A stretch of 64,000 nt of DNA from Streptomyces sp. NK15101 (GTDB lineage: Bacteria > Actinomycetota > Actinomycetes > Streptomycetales > Streptomycetaceae), in contig NZ_JAINVG010000038.1 in assembly GCF_020400725.1 (NCBI RefSeq), forward strand, positions 1 to 64,000, given 5' to 3'. Below the pieces are notes generated by a model. The model ran no database searches, was not told the origin of the DNA, and saw only the letters and a program-made list of their open reading frames with translations. The translations under genes were made by a program, and so were the position numbers. Below are positions 47,134-53,849 of the stretch, piece after piece (position 1 is the stretch's first letter; each line of letters opens with the position of its first letter).

Positions 47134-47208
47134 CACCCCGGACCCCGTTGCCGGACTTCCGCCGCCGGACCCCGCCGCCGGGCCGCCCGGAAGGGGGCCC
47201 CTCGCGGG

Positions 47209-47658
47209 TCAGTCCCGGGCGGTACGACGGGGCTCGACGGCCTCGTCGGCGCCCGCCTCGTCGGCGTCGGGCTCCAGGAACTGGTTGACGACCTTGACGA
47301 AGACGCCCATGCGCTCGTCGGGGACCCCCAGCCAGCGGGCGAAGTCCTCCATCGAGGGCTGCCAGTCGCTCGGTGGCAGCAGGTCCGCCGCCATCGGGAG
47401 CTCCTCGGGGGTCACGCGGCCGGACCGGATGAGCATGTCGCGGACGGAGACGCCGAGCAGCGGGGCGATCCGGCGCATGGTCTCCAGGTCGGGCATGCTC
47501 TGCCGCTGCAGCAGACGCGTGACGGCGGCGCGGTGGACGCCGGCCTCGTCCGCGATCCGGGACTTGCCGCCTCCGCGCGGGCTGTCGATGTCGTAACCGC
47601 GCTGTCTCATCAGGCCTTCCACCCAGCCTGCGAACTCGTCGAGCCCTTGAGTGCTCAT
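47209..47658 (-). CDS. XRE-type helix-turn-helix regulator of the tail locus
   Basis: 149 residues from ATG 47658 with GAGGAG upstream. Residues ~30-85 form an HTH domain (SRIADEAGVHRAAVTRLLQR, then LETMRRIAPLLGVSVRDMLI), typical of phage-repressor-like proteins. The C-terminal region (QPSMEDFARWLGVPDERMGV) may dimerise; no peptidase motif for self-cleavage is seen. A -10-like TAAGGT (47701-47696) abuts palindromes at 47703-47740, implying autoregulation. Similar sites occur before the tail operon, so it probably represses the tail genes. Confidence 0.85.
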   Translation of the reverse strand: MSTQGLDEFAGWVEGLMRQRGYDIDSPRGGGKSRIADEAGVHRAAVTRLLQRQSMPDLETMRRIAPLLGVSVRDMLIRSGRVTPEELPMAADLLPPSDWQPSMEDFARWLGVPDERMGVFVKVVNQFLEPDADEAGADEAVEPRRTARD

Positions 47659-47702
47659 GTGTACCGCTCCTCGCTCCCCACCCTCCGGATCCCATACCTT
47701 AG

Positions 47703-47740
47703 CGTGCTTGCGCGCACGGAATTACGTGCTTTCGAGCACG
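47703..47740. promoter_or_regulatory. Two operator palindromes at the regulator promoter
   Basis: CGTGC-N6-GCACG occurs at 47703-47718 and 47725-47740, 22 bases apart (about two helical turns). The second extends to CGTGCT/AGCACG, and its complement reads ATTGCGTGCTCG. They overlap the predicted promoter of the leftward regulator gene. Confidence 0.65.
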
Positions 47741-47788
47741 CAATCGTGTCGAATCGGTGAAGGGTGGGCCGCGGCCCTTTCGATTCTT

Positions 47789-47808
47789 GTTGCGCGCTCG
47801 CACGCAAC
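47789..47808. promoter_or_regulatory. Operator-like inverted repeat before the WhiB-like gene
   Basis: GTTGCG and CGCAAC flank an 8-base centre; the complement begins GTTGCGTGCG, identical over ten bases to the site at 50272. TAAGTC follows a few bases downstream and could be a -10 element for the rightward operon. Confidence 0.6.
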
Positions 47809-47871
47809 GTGTAAGTCTGGCTCGCCGCCGCACTCGTCGGCCCCCTGAGCCCCAGGCGCCCCACCGGCCCC

Positions 47872-48186
47872 ATGGACGGCCCCGGCGGGCCCCGGACCGT
47901 GGAGAACCCCTTGTTCCATCCCGACCCGTCCCCCTGGCAGGCCTCCGCCGCGTGCGCCGGCCTCTCCCCGGCCGTCGTCTTCGCCCGCCGCGCCAAGGAG
48001 GCCGCCCCCGCCCTGCGGGCCTGCGCCTCCTGCCCCGTGCGGAGCGAGTGCGAGGCCGCGGTGGCCCCGGCCGAGAGCTACTTCGACGGGGTCTGCGCGG
48101 GCCGCCTCTGGCGCAACGGACGCCCGGCGGACGCCCGGCGCGTGGCGAAGGCGCTCGCCCCGGCGGGGAGCGTCCGCCGTGGCTGA
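47872..48186 (+). CDS. WhiB-like iron-sulfur protein
   Basis: 104 residues from ATG 47872, or 95 from the in-frame GTG at 47899 (MENPLFHPDPSPWQASAACA), which better fits the family. The four cluster cysteines are present: one in ASAACAGLSP, then ACASCPVRSEC. The usual G-V/I-W-G-G turn is replaced by GVCAGRLWRNGR, adding a fifth Cys. WhiB-like proteins bind sigma factor region 4 and act as transcription regulators; phage-borne examples exist. It begins a three-gene operon with overlapping junctions. Confidence 0.82.
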   Translation: MDGPGGPRTVENPLFHPDPSPWQASAACAGLSPAVVFARRAKEAAPALRACASCPVRSECEAAVAPAESYFDGVCAGRLWRNGRPADARRVAKALAPAGSVRRG

Positions 48187-48916
48187 CCGCACCGACACCG
48201 AGCCCGTGCTGCGGGACGTCGTGCTCTGGACCGCCTCCCTGGTACGGCAGTTCCCCGAGCTCGCCGAGGAGCTCGCGCCCGGCCGGCGCGGGCCCGCCTC
48301 CGGCCCCTCCCCCACCGGCCCCTCCCCCTCCGGCCGCGACGAGCTGATCCGCGAGGAGCGCCGGGAGGCGCTGCTGCTCGAACAGCGGCACGGACTCGCC
48401 GTCCCCGGCCACGGGGCCGCCCCGATCCGGCTGCACGTCTCCGACGCCATCCGTGACATCACCGACGGGGTGGTGGAGCTGGAGGAGGCGGTCTGCGCCC
48501 GGCTCGCGCTCCCCCGTCCGCCCCGCGCCCCGGTGATCGACCGCCTCCGGCGCCTCGTGGCGCTGCTCGACCCGATCGCGGCCCACCCGGACCTGGCCCG
48601 GCACGTGCGGGACGAGATCCGCAGGATGGCCCGGCGCTGCGCCCGGACGCTCGGCGACGCGGAGACGATCGTGCGGGTCTCGGGCCGCTGCCCCTGGTGC
48701 GACTCGGTGTCGCTGCGGGCCTTCCCGGACCGGCGCGCGGTGCTGTGCGTGAACCCGGCCTGCGTCTGCACCGACGAGGTGTGCGGCTGTCAGGACGACC
48801 CCGCCTACCGGCACCTGTGGCCGGAGGACCGGTGGGAGGAGCTGTCGGAGGCCTCGGGGACCCGTACCGGGGAGATCGAAGCGGCGATGGACGACCCGAA
48901 GGAGACCTCATGCTGA
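48179..48916 (+). CDS. Cys-rich putative zinc-binding protein
   Basis: 245 residues from GTG 48179, overlapping the end of the WhiB-like gene. The first ~150 residues are helical and charged; residues ~165-210 form a Cys-rich patch (GRCPWCDSVSLRAF, then LCVNPACVCTDEVCGCQDD) that looks like a zinc ribbon. No family name recognised; similar proteins sit in Streptomyces phage-like regions. Its stop is overlapped by the next ATG. Confidence 0.75.
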   Translation: MADRTDTEPVLRDVVLWTASLVRQFPELAEELAPGRRGPASGPSPTGPSPSGRDELIREERREALLLEQRHGLAVPGHGAAPIRLHVSDAIRDITDGVVELEEAVCARLALPRPPRAPVIDRLRRLVALLDPIAAHPDLARHVRDEIRRMARRCARTLGDAETIVRVSGRCPWCDSVSLRAFPDRRAVLCVNPACVCTDEVCGCQDDPAYRHLWPEDRWEELSEASGTRTGEIEAAMDDPKETSC

Positions 48917-49113
48917 GCTCGCCCGCCCTGCCCACGCTGGTCCCCGGCCCGCTGGCCGCCGAGGAGGCGGGGGTGGCGCCCGCGACGATCCGCAAGTGGG
49001 TCCAGCTCGGCCACCTGCGGGCCGCGGGCCGGGCCGGGCGGGCGCAGCTCTTCCGCCTGGAGGACGTCTTCGCGGCGGAGCGCCTGGCCCGCCGCCGGCC
49101 CCGCACCGCCTGA
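48910..49113 (+). CDS. Small MerR/excisionase-like DNA-binding protein
   Basis: 67 residues from ATG 48910, overlapping the upstream stop (ATGCTGA). GPLAAEEAGVAPATIRKWVQ followed by LGHLRAAGRAGRAQLFRLED is a winged-helix of the MerR/HTH_17 kind found in excisionases and small phage regulators. No integrase is nearby, so a regulatory role is more likely. The operon ends at the hairpin 49141-49177. Confidence 0.78.
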   Translation: MLSSPALPTLVPGPLAAEEAGVAPATIRKWVQLGHLRAAGRAGRAQLFRLEDVFAAERLARRRPRTA

Positions 49114-49140
49114 CCCCGCGACCCCGCGACCCCGCGACGA

Positions 49141-49177
49141 GAAGCGCCCCGCGTCCCCTCCGGACGCGGGGCGCTTC
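49141..49177. terminator. Bidirectional terminator
   Basis: GAAGCGCCCCGCGTCC pairs perfectly (16 pairs) with GGACGCGGGGCGCTTC around CCTCC. Convergent genes end at 49113 and 49199. Confidence 0.92.
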
Positions 49178-49198
49178 GTCATGCCCGTCGTGCCGCCG

Positions 49199-50023
49199 TC
49201 ACGCCTCCAGGAAGCGGCGGAGGGAGTCGGTGAGGACGGTGGCGAAGCGGTCGCGGGTCTCCTCGGGGACGCGGTCGAGGGAGAGGTACGGGTTGAGGTC
49301 CTCCAGCTCGACGAGGAGCAGCTCGCCGCCGGGGGCGCGGCAGGCGTCGACGCGCTGGACGCCGTGGTCGAGGGTGTTCCAGTCGATGAAGCGGCGCGCG
49401 AAGGCGAGGTCGTCGGCGGTGGGTTCGTACGGCTCCAGGACCCAGCGGCGCTCGGGATCGGGGGCGTGCAGGGCGTACTGGAAGAGGTCGTCGACGAAGT
49501 AGAAGGAGACCTCGTACCGGAAGTCGACGCGCGGCTGGACGAGGAGCTCCCCGTACGCGAGCCCGGCGAGTTCTCCGTACGGGAGGAAACGCAGGCCTAT
49601 GGAGTCGGCGCCGGCCTTGGGCTTGACCGCGTACTCGGCGGCCTCCGGCAGGAGGTGGAGGTCCTCGGCCCGGTCGACGGTGGGGATGACGGGGTGCCCG
49701 GCGGCGGTGAGGTCGAGGAGGTACTGCTTGCCGGCCATGTCGCCGCGGCCGTGGAGCGGGTTGTAGACGCGGGTGCCGAGGGCGCGGGCCCGCTCGCGGA
49801 AGGCCTCGTACCCCTTCCGGTACCCGATGACCGGGCCGCTGTTGCGGACGACGACGGCGTCGAAGCCGTCCATGAGGGCGGCGGCGTCGAGCGGGTGGCA
49901 GAGCGCCAGGTCGAAGGCCTCGCGCAGCCGGGCGGTGAGGTGGACGTCCTCGTCGCCGTAGCGGCGGCCGCGGGCGGGGGAGGCGAGGTCGGTCACGTAG
50001 AGCAGGCGGGGGCGGGGGGACAC
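49199..50023 (-). CDS. ATP-grasp domain protein
   Basis: 274 residues from GTG 50023. The layout is that of small ATP-grasp ligases: N-terminal Rossmann-like part (MSPRPRLLYVTDLASPARGR, VVVRNSGPVIGYRKGYEAFR), central YAVKPKAGADSIGLRF nucleotide-binding segment, and C-terminal VQRVDACRAPGGELLLVELE with metal ligands D/E/N (LVELEDLNPYLSLD). Substrate unknown; carboxylate-amine ligation expected. It is the only minus-strand gene between the control module and the tail operon and has no partner beside it. Confidence 0.82.
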   Translation of the reverse strand: MSPRPRLLYVTDLASPARGRRYGDEDVHLTARLREAFDLALCHPLDAAALMDGFDAVVVRNSGPVIGYRKGYEAFRERARALGTRVYNPLHGRGDMAGKQYLLDLTAAGHPVIPTVDRAEDLHLLPEAAEYAVKPKAGADSIGLRFLPYGELAGLAYGELLVQPRVDFRYEVSFYFVDDLFQYALHAPDPERRWVLEPYEPTADDLAFARRFIDWNTLDHGVQRVDACRAPGGELLLVELEDLNPYLSLDRVPEETRDRFATVLTDSLRRFLEA

Positions 50024-50460
50024 GGGGCGGCTCCTGGTCGATCGGGGGCCGCCAACCTAACGGGACCCTTCCGGCGGGCGCCCCGGAGGGTCGGGGCGGC
50101 CCCGGGCACCGCACGCCTCGGGGCGGGCCCGCACGGACCCGGGCCCGGCCGGGCGCCGCAGGTCCTGGTGGCCCCCCAGGCTCAGGTCAGGGGCCGCGGC
50201 GGCTCGGGGCCGGGCCCCGCACCGGCTTCGGGAGTCGGCGCCGCATTCGGCAGGGATCAGACCCCTCACTAGTTGCGTGCGCGCACGCTCTCTGTCACAG
50301 TTGGTGCAGCGGCGGAGCTGTGCCCGTGAGACGGGCCGCGGTCTCCGCCGTTCGCCGTCCGGGAGCGCTCCGCGCCCCCGCCCCCTTCCCCGCGTCGAGC
50401 GCCCCGGACGGCCACCCGCAGCACCCGTCCCGCCCCCCCCCTTCTCCGAGGAGAACCGTC
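50024..50460. promoter_or_regulatory. Upstream region of the tail operon
   Basis: About 440 bases without a supported gene. The leftmost part serves the ATP-grasp gene. At 50272-50288 is GTTGCGTGC-GCGCACGC, an operator candidate matching those near the regulator gene. The 170 bases between it and the first tail gene would be leader, ending in GAGGAGAA before ATG 50461. Confidence 0.65.
50272..50288. promoter_or_regulatory. Operator-like site of the tail operon
   Basis: GTTGCGTGC is followed directly by GCGCACGC, an inverted repeat. The first ten bases equal the complement of the site at 47789-47808. It is the only visible link by sequence between the regulator region and the tail genes. Confidence 0.6.
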
Positions 50461-50868
50461 ATGACCACTCCCCCGAGTGCGTTCCCGGACGTCGAGAAGC
50501 TGGTCGTCGACGTCCTCAAGGCCGCCCCGGCGCTGGCCGGCGTCACGGTCGCCGCCCAGGCGCCGGCCGGCTTCGACGGCACGCAGAGCGCGGTCCTGGT
50601 GAACCGCCGCGGCGGCGCCTGGATCGGCGACCTGCACGTCGACAAGCCGCTGATCGAGTTCGAGGTGTACGGGCCGACCAAGACCGCGGCCCACGTCCTC
50701 GCCAACGCCGCCCGGCAGGCGCTGCTCGCCACCATCGGCAAGCAGCTCGGCGCCAACTTCGTCAGCGACGTCGAGGAGCAGGACGGACCGCGCTGGATGC
50801 CCGACTACCTCTACCGGGGCGCAAACCGCTACCTCTGCGTCATCCAGCTCTCCCTGAACGTCTTCTAG
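50461..50868 (+). CDS. Phage tail terminator/completion-like protein
   Basis: 135 residues from ATG 50461 (GGAG eight bases upstream). DVEKLVVDVLKAAPALAGVT, FDGTQSAVLVNRRGG and IEFEVYGPTKTAAHVLANAA follow the pattern of actinophage tail terminator/minor tail proteins, which cap the head-proximal end of a long non-contractile tail. Position directly before the tube gene supports this. No head gene precedes it. Confidence 0.72.
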   Translation: MTTPPSAFPDVEKLVVDVLKAAPALAGVTVAAQAPAGFDGTQSAVLVNRRGGAWIGDLHVDKPLIEFEVYGPTKTAAHVLANAARQALLATIGKQLGANFVSDVEEQDGPRWMPDYLYRGANRYLCVIQLSLNVF

Positions 50869-50911
50869 GCGCTCACCCTCCCCCGGCGTCCTCCCGACGC
50901 CCCCACAGACC

Positions 50912-50935
50912 AGGCCTCGCCGTCCGGCGGGGCCT
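50912..50935 (+). terminator. Intra-operon hairpin before the tail tube gene
   Basis: A ten-pair stem (AGGCCTCGCC with GGCGGGGCCT) with a four-base loop is followed by TTTG. It lies between the terminator-like gene and the tube gene, so it may lower read-through or protect the downstream message. Confidence 0.6.
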
Positions 50936-50999
50936 TTGCCGTACCCGGACCCCGCGTCCGGTCACCGGCAGCCCTCACGAAACAAGGAGAAAACCCACC

Positions 51000-51611
51000 A
51001 TGGCAGGAAACAACTCCGCCGAGATCCGCGTCGCAGGCATCGGCAAGCTCTACGTCGCCGACGCCGGCACCTCCCTCCCCGCCACCTTCGGCACGGACTC
51101 CGCCGCCGACTGGTCCGGCGCGGGCTGGAAGGACCTCGGCTTCACCTCGGGCGACGGCGTCACCTTCTCGAAGAAGGACAAGCTGGAGGCCATCGACTCG
51201 TGGCAGTCGGTCTCCCCGGTCCACTACATCTACTCGAGCCGTGACCTGTCCCTGAAGTTCTCGCTGCTCCAGTTCAACGAGGACACGCTGCCGTTCTTCA
51301 TGGGCGGCGACGCGGTGAAGGCGGAGCCGACCCCGGCGGTCGACACCTACCGCTACGAGATCGCCGAGCGTCCGTACGCGGACGTGCGCGCCCTCGGCCT
51401 GGAGTTCACCGACGTCAAGGCCGGTGGCACGACCGCGGTGAAGTACCGCTTCATCATCCCGCGCGGCCAGGTCACCGCCACGGACGACATCAAGCTGGCC
51501 CGCAAGGCGGCTTCCCAGCTGGGCGTCACCTTCACGGCCATGTCGAAGGGCGACGGCAAGCCGCTGGCGACCTTCCTCATGAAGGACAGCCAGTACTCCG
51601 CGACCGTCTGA
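51000..51611 (+). CDS. Major tail tube protein
   Basis: 203 residues from ATG 51000 with AAGGAG upstream. MAGNNSAEIRVAGIGKLYVA, DWSGAGWKDLGFTSGDGVTF and the LEFTDVKAGGTTAVKYRFII segment resemble actinophage major tail proteins that polymerise into the tail tube. It is followed by a very strong hairpin (51625-51655), as expected for the most abundant product. Confidence 0.82.
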   Translation: MAGNNSAEIRVAGIGKLYVADAGTSLPATFGTDSAADWSGAGWKDLGFTSGDGVTFSKKDKLEAIDSWQSVSPVHYIYSSRDLSLKFSLLQFNEDTLPFFMGGDAVKAEPTPAVDTYRYEIAERPYADVRALGLEFTDVKAGGTTAVKYRFIIPRGQVTATDDIKLARKAASQLGVTFTAMSKGDGKPLATFLMKDSQYSATV

Positions 51612-51624
51612 TCCTTCTCCGCCC

Positions 51625-51655
51625 GGGGCGGGACGGCGCACCGCCGTCCCGCCCC
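51625..51655 (+). terminator. Strong hairpin after the tail tube gene
   Basis: GGGGCGGGACGGCG pairs perfectly with CGCCGTCCCGCCCC around three bases. No T-run follows. Likely an mRNA-stabilising or attenuating structure that keeps tube protein in excess. Confidence 0.7.
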
Positions 51656-51699
51656 ACACCTCTCCTCTTCACCCACTCGAACAAGGAGTACGCGTCACC

Positions 51700-51990
51700 A
51701 TGGCCCGTTTCGACGTCAACGCCGCCCGCGCCCAGCGACTGGAGGCCCACGGCCGCACCTGGTCCTTCGAGCTGGACGGCGAGTCCTACACGCTTCCCAC
51801 CGAGCTCTCCCGCAAGACCGCGAAGGCGCTGCGGAAGCTCGACGACAACGACGTGGACGGTCTGCTCGAACTCCTGATGGGTGAGGAGCAGTACGTCCGC
51901 TTCGAGGAGCACGACCTCACGATGCAGGACATCGCCGCCATCCTGGAGGCCTACGGCAAGGAGACCGGGCTCGGCCTGGGGGAAGACTGA
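51700..51990 (+). CDS. Tail assembly chaperone, short form (gpG-like)
   Basis: 96 residues from ATG 51700. FELDGESYTLPTELSRKTAK and the acidic helical remainder match tail assembly chaperones that coat the tape measure. The frame ends at TGA 51988-51990, nine bases after a run of G (CTG GGG GAA). The next frame is open from there, so a -1 slip would make a gpGT-like fusion. Confidence 0.82.
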   Translation: MARFDVNAARAQRLEAHGRTWSFELDGESYTLPTELSRKTAKALRKLDDNDVDGLLELLMGEEQYVRFEEHDLTMQDIAAILEAYGKETGLGLGED

Positions 51991-52403
51991 GCCTCGTCGA
52001 GTTCGTCGACGAACACGCCGAGGCCCTCGAAGCGGACCTGCTCCGCTACTACGCCACCGATCTCCTGGACTGGCACCGGGGCGAGCTCTCCAGCCGGCGG
52101 CTGATGGTCATGGTCAGGCACCTGCCGACGGACAGCGCGGTGCAGCGCGAGATCCACGGCGAGGCGGCGGAGTGGTCGCTCACGGACCATCTCCTCGCCG
52201 CCGCGGTGGACCACCTGGCCGTCGCCAACTGGATGTTCCAGTGCGTCAACACCGGCGAGGACGACGAGACCCCGGATCCGCCGAAGCCCGTCCCCCGGCC
52301 GGGCGACACGGACGAGGACGGGAAGGAGCAGGACGGGGGGTCCGCCCCGGAGGGCGCCGCCGAGGCGGTCTCCCCCTCGGCCCTCGCCCGCTTCTTCGGC
52401 TGA
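51981..52403 (+). CDS. Tail assembly chaperone, frameshift extension (gpT-like)
   Basis: This -1 frame has no ATG, GTG or TTG between its upstream opening and 52104, yet it encodes a continuous protein-like sequence from 51981 (GRLSLVEFVDEHAEALEADL.. YYATDLLDWHRGELSSRRLM). It is therefore read by slippage at GGGGGAA (51978-51984), giving a 234-residue fusion with the short form. The C-terminus is Asp/Glu/Pro-rich. This G/GT pair immediately before the tape measure region is the hallmark of long-tailed phages. Confidence 0.75.
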   Translation, partial: GRLSLVEFVDEHAEALEADLLRYYATDLLDWHRGELSSRRLMVMVRHLPTDSAVQREIHGEAAEWSLTDHLLAAAVDHLAVANWMFQCVNTGEDDETPDPPKPVPRPGDTDEDGKEQDGGSAPEGAAEAVSPSALARFFG

Positions 52404-52411
52404 CGCCCCTT

Positions 52412-52455
52412 CGCCCCCGGATCCCGCCGCCGTCAGGAGGCGGGATCCGGGGGCG
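52412..52455. terminator. Bidirectional terminator after the chaperone genes
   Basis: A perfect 17-pair stem (CGCCCCCGGATCCCGCC with its complement) around a ten-base loop. It serves the chaperone gene (+, stop 52403) and contains the last codons of the minus-strand gene ending at 52433. Confidence 0.88.
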
Positions 52456-53236
52456 CTTCCTGTGCTCGCTCGGCCAGCTCCTCCTCCAGGGTCCTGGCCC
52501 GTTCGGAGAGCCGGCGGCCGCGCCGGTCGGGGGTCCCCCCGGCCTGGCCGGGCACGCCGCCGATCGGCGGCACGATCGGGCGGCCGCCCTTGCCGCGGAC
52601 GACCTTCCGCACCGGCTGGGCGTTCCTGCGGGGGCGGTTCTCCTGGGCGCTCACCCGCGCGTCCGCGTCGGGCTCGGGATCCGGGTCGGGCGCGGCTCCG
52701 TGTCCGGGGCCCGGTTCGCGGTCGGAGGCGCGCTCCTGTTCGGGTCCGTACCCGGGCAGGGGCGGTGGCGCGGGCTCCGGCTCGTACTCCGGCTCGGGGC
52801 GCTGTTCGAACAACTCGCGCTCCCGGCGGACGCGTTCCTCGGCCCTGACCACCGCGGCCGGGGGTTCCATGAGACGGGCGAAGGGCAGCGGGATGACGCG
52901 GGCCCCGTCCGGGTGGGCGGCGTCCGTGCGCCGCTGCGGGCGCCGTATTCCACGCGCGTCACCCTGGCCCTGCGCGTAGGCGTCGGCCACGCGCCGCTCG
53001 TACTCCCTGCGGATGCGGGGGAGTTCGTCGGAGACGGCCTCGGCCCAGCCGGCGGTGAACGCGGCGGTCTCGCGGCGGTCCACCTCGGCGCGGGGCAGCA
53101 CGACGAGGTCCTCCGGGGCGTACCCGGCGACATGGACGAGTTCGGCGAGCCGTGCGAAGAGATGGGGCAGATCAGGGTGGGATTCGAGCCAGTCGGTGAC
53201 CTGCTCGCGCCGGTTACCGCCCGGCTCCGTGTCCAT
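52433..53236 (-). CDS. Pro/Arg-rich protein with an AGW motif, divergent in the tail region
   Basis: 267 residues. The N-terminal ~75 residues are folded (VTDWLESHPDLPHLFARLAE, then EVDRRETAAFTAGWAEAV at 51-68); the rest is Pro, Arg and Glu rich and looks disordered. The EV-x-R-x-ET-x-A-[FY]-x-AGW-x-x-A segment recurs in the small protein starting at 53540, so the two share a domain. It is the only minus-strand gene inside the tail operon. Function unknown; a regulator or host-acting protein is possible. Confidence 0.7.
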   Translation of the reverse strand: MDTEPGGNRREQVTDWLESHPDLPHLFARLAELVHVAGYAPEDLVVLPRAEVDRRETAAFTAGWAEAVSDELPRIRREYERRVADAYAQGQGDARGIRRPQRRTDAAHPDGARVIPLPFARLMEPPAAVVRAEERVRRERELFEQRPEPEYEPEPAPPPLPGYGPEQERASDREPGPGHGAAPDPDPEPDADARVSAQENRPRRNAQPVRKVVRGKGGRPIVPPIGGVPGQAGGTPDRRGRRLSERARTLEEELAERAQEAPPDPAS

Positions 53237-53341
53237 GCGTCAGCACTGCCTTCCGACCCCCTGGGGTCCCCACGCGCCCCTCGCGCCCCCGGCCCCCCGA
53301 ATGAGTCAGGTCCGGGGAACGCGCCTTCCAGAGTACCCCGG

Positions 53342-53362
53342 TCGAACAGAAGCTCTGTTCGA
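53342..53362. promoter_or_regulatory. Perfect palindrome in the divergent promoter
   Basis: Arms TCGAACAGA and TCTGTTCGA are separated by three bases. It lies 106 bases upstream of the leftward gene and 178 before the rightward one. The half-site CTGTTCG recurs at 53428-53453 as CGAACAG...CTGTTCG with a 12-base spacer. Spacing excludes a standard actinobacterial LexA box. Confidence 0.7.
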
Positions 53363-53427
53363 GGATCAACACCCACGGACAACCGGCAAGAAGACACGCC
53401 GTCAGACGTTTCCCGCTCGACAAATCC

Positions 53428-53453
53428 CGAACAGGTGCTTCAGACTCTGTTCG
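53428..53453. promoter_or_regulatory. Second CGAACAG/CTGTTCG inverted repeat
   Basis: Seven-base arms CGAACAG and CTGTTCG with a 12-base centre. The half-sites equal those of the stronger palindrome 86 bases to the left, so the same dimeric protein may bind both. Confidence 0.55.
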
Positions 53454-53539
53454 CACAGTAGTTCGATAACGTGGTGCCCCCGCCTCCCTCCGCGGCGCCG
53501 CCACGCAGGCACGGGCAAGTAACCGGAAGGCAGGCGTCC

Positions 53540-53752
53540 ATGACTCAGCAGGCCGAGGCATCCCGACCGCACATCCCGCTCCAGGACCGCCTCCGCCAGC
53601 TCCTCGACGGACCCGTCGCCCTCGACAAGAGAGCGTTGCTCGGCACGCTGTGCGCCGAGGTCAGCCGCTACGAGACCCTCGCGTACGCGGCGGGCTGGAA
53701 CGACGCCCTCGCGACGGTGCGCCACGGCTCCCGCCGGGACGCCGACGCCTAG
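53540..53752 (+). CDS. Small AGW-motif protein
   Basis: 70 residues from ATG 53540 with AAGGCAGG upstream. Helical and charged; EVSRYETLAYAAGWNDAL (residues 40-57) matches the motif in the minus-strand neighbour at 52433. It is followed by a hairpin with a T-run (53777-53811), so it is monocistronic. A DNA- or partner-binding role is possible; no known family recognised. Confidence 0.7.
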   Translation: MTQQAEASRPHIPLQDRLRQLLDGPVALDKRALLGTLCAEVSRYETLAYAAGWNDALATVRHGSRRDADA

Positions 53753-53776
53753 CCCTCCGTACCGCCCCCACGCACG

Positions 53777-53811
53777 AGCCCCTGCCGAAGTTCCATGCCG
53801 GCGGGGGCTTT
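53777..53811 (+). terminator. Rho-independent terminator
   Basis: AGCCCC-x-GCCG pairs with CGGC-x-GGGGCT across about ten bases and is followed by TTTTC. It ends the 70-residue gene. Confidence 0.75.
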
Positions 53812-53849
53812 TCGGCGCTTGGCCGTCACCGGCCGGAAGCGGAGCAACC

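Noticed and set aside
46958..47695. A long minus-strand frame through the 34-bp repeats
   Set aside because: The repeat period is not a multiple of three, so each copy is read in a different frame; no Shine-Dalgarno and it overlaps the regulator gene out of frame.
48910..49113. Excisionase with a nearby integrase and attachment sites
   Set aside because: No integrase or recombinase frame and no convincing flanking direct repeats were found, so integration machinery is not supported in the window.
52104..52403. An independent gene starting at ATG 52104
   Set aside because: The protein-like sequence continues upstream to the short chaperone frame, and the ATG lacks a good Shine-Dalgarno.
53342..53453. 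LexA/SOS boxes in the divergent promoter
   Set aside because: Half-sites contain CGAAC/GTTCG, but the spacing is 9 bases in the first and 16 in the second, not the four bases of the actinobacterial LexA site.
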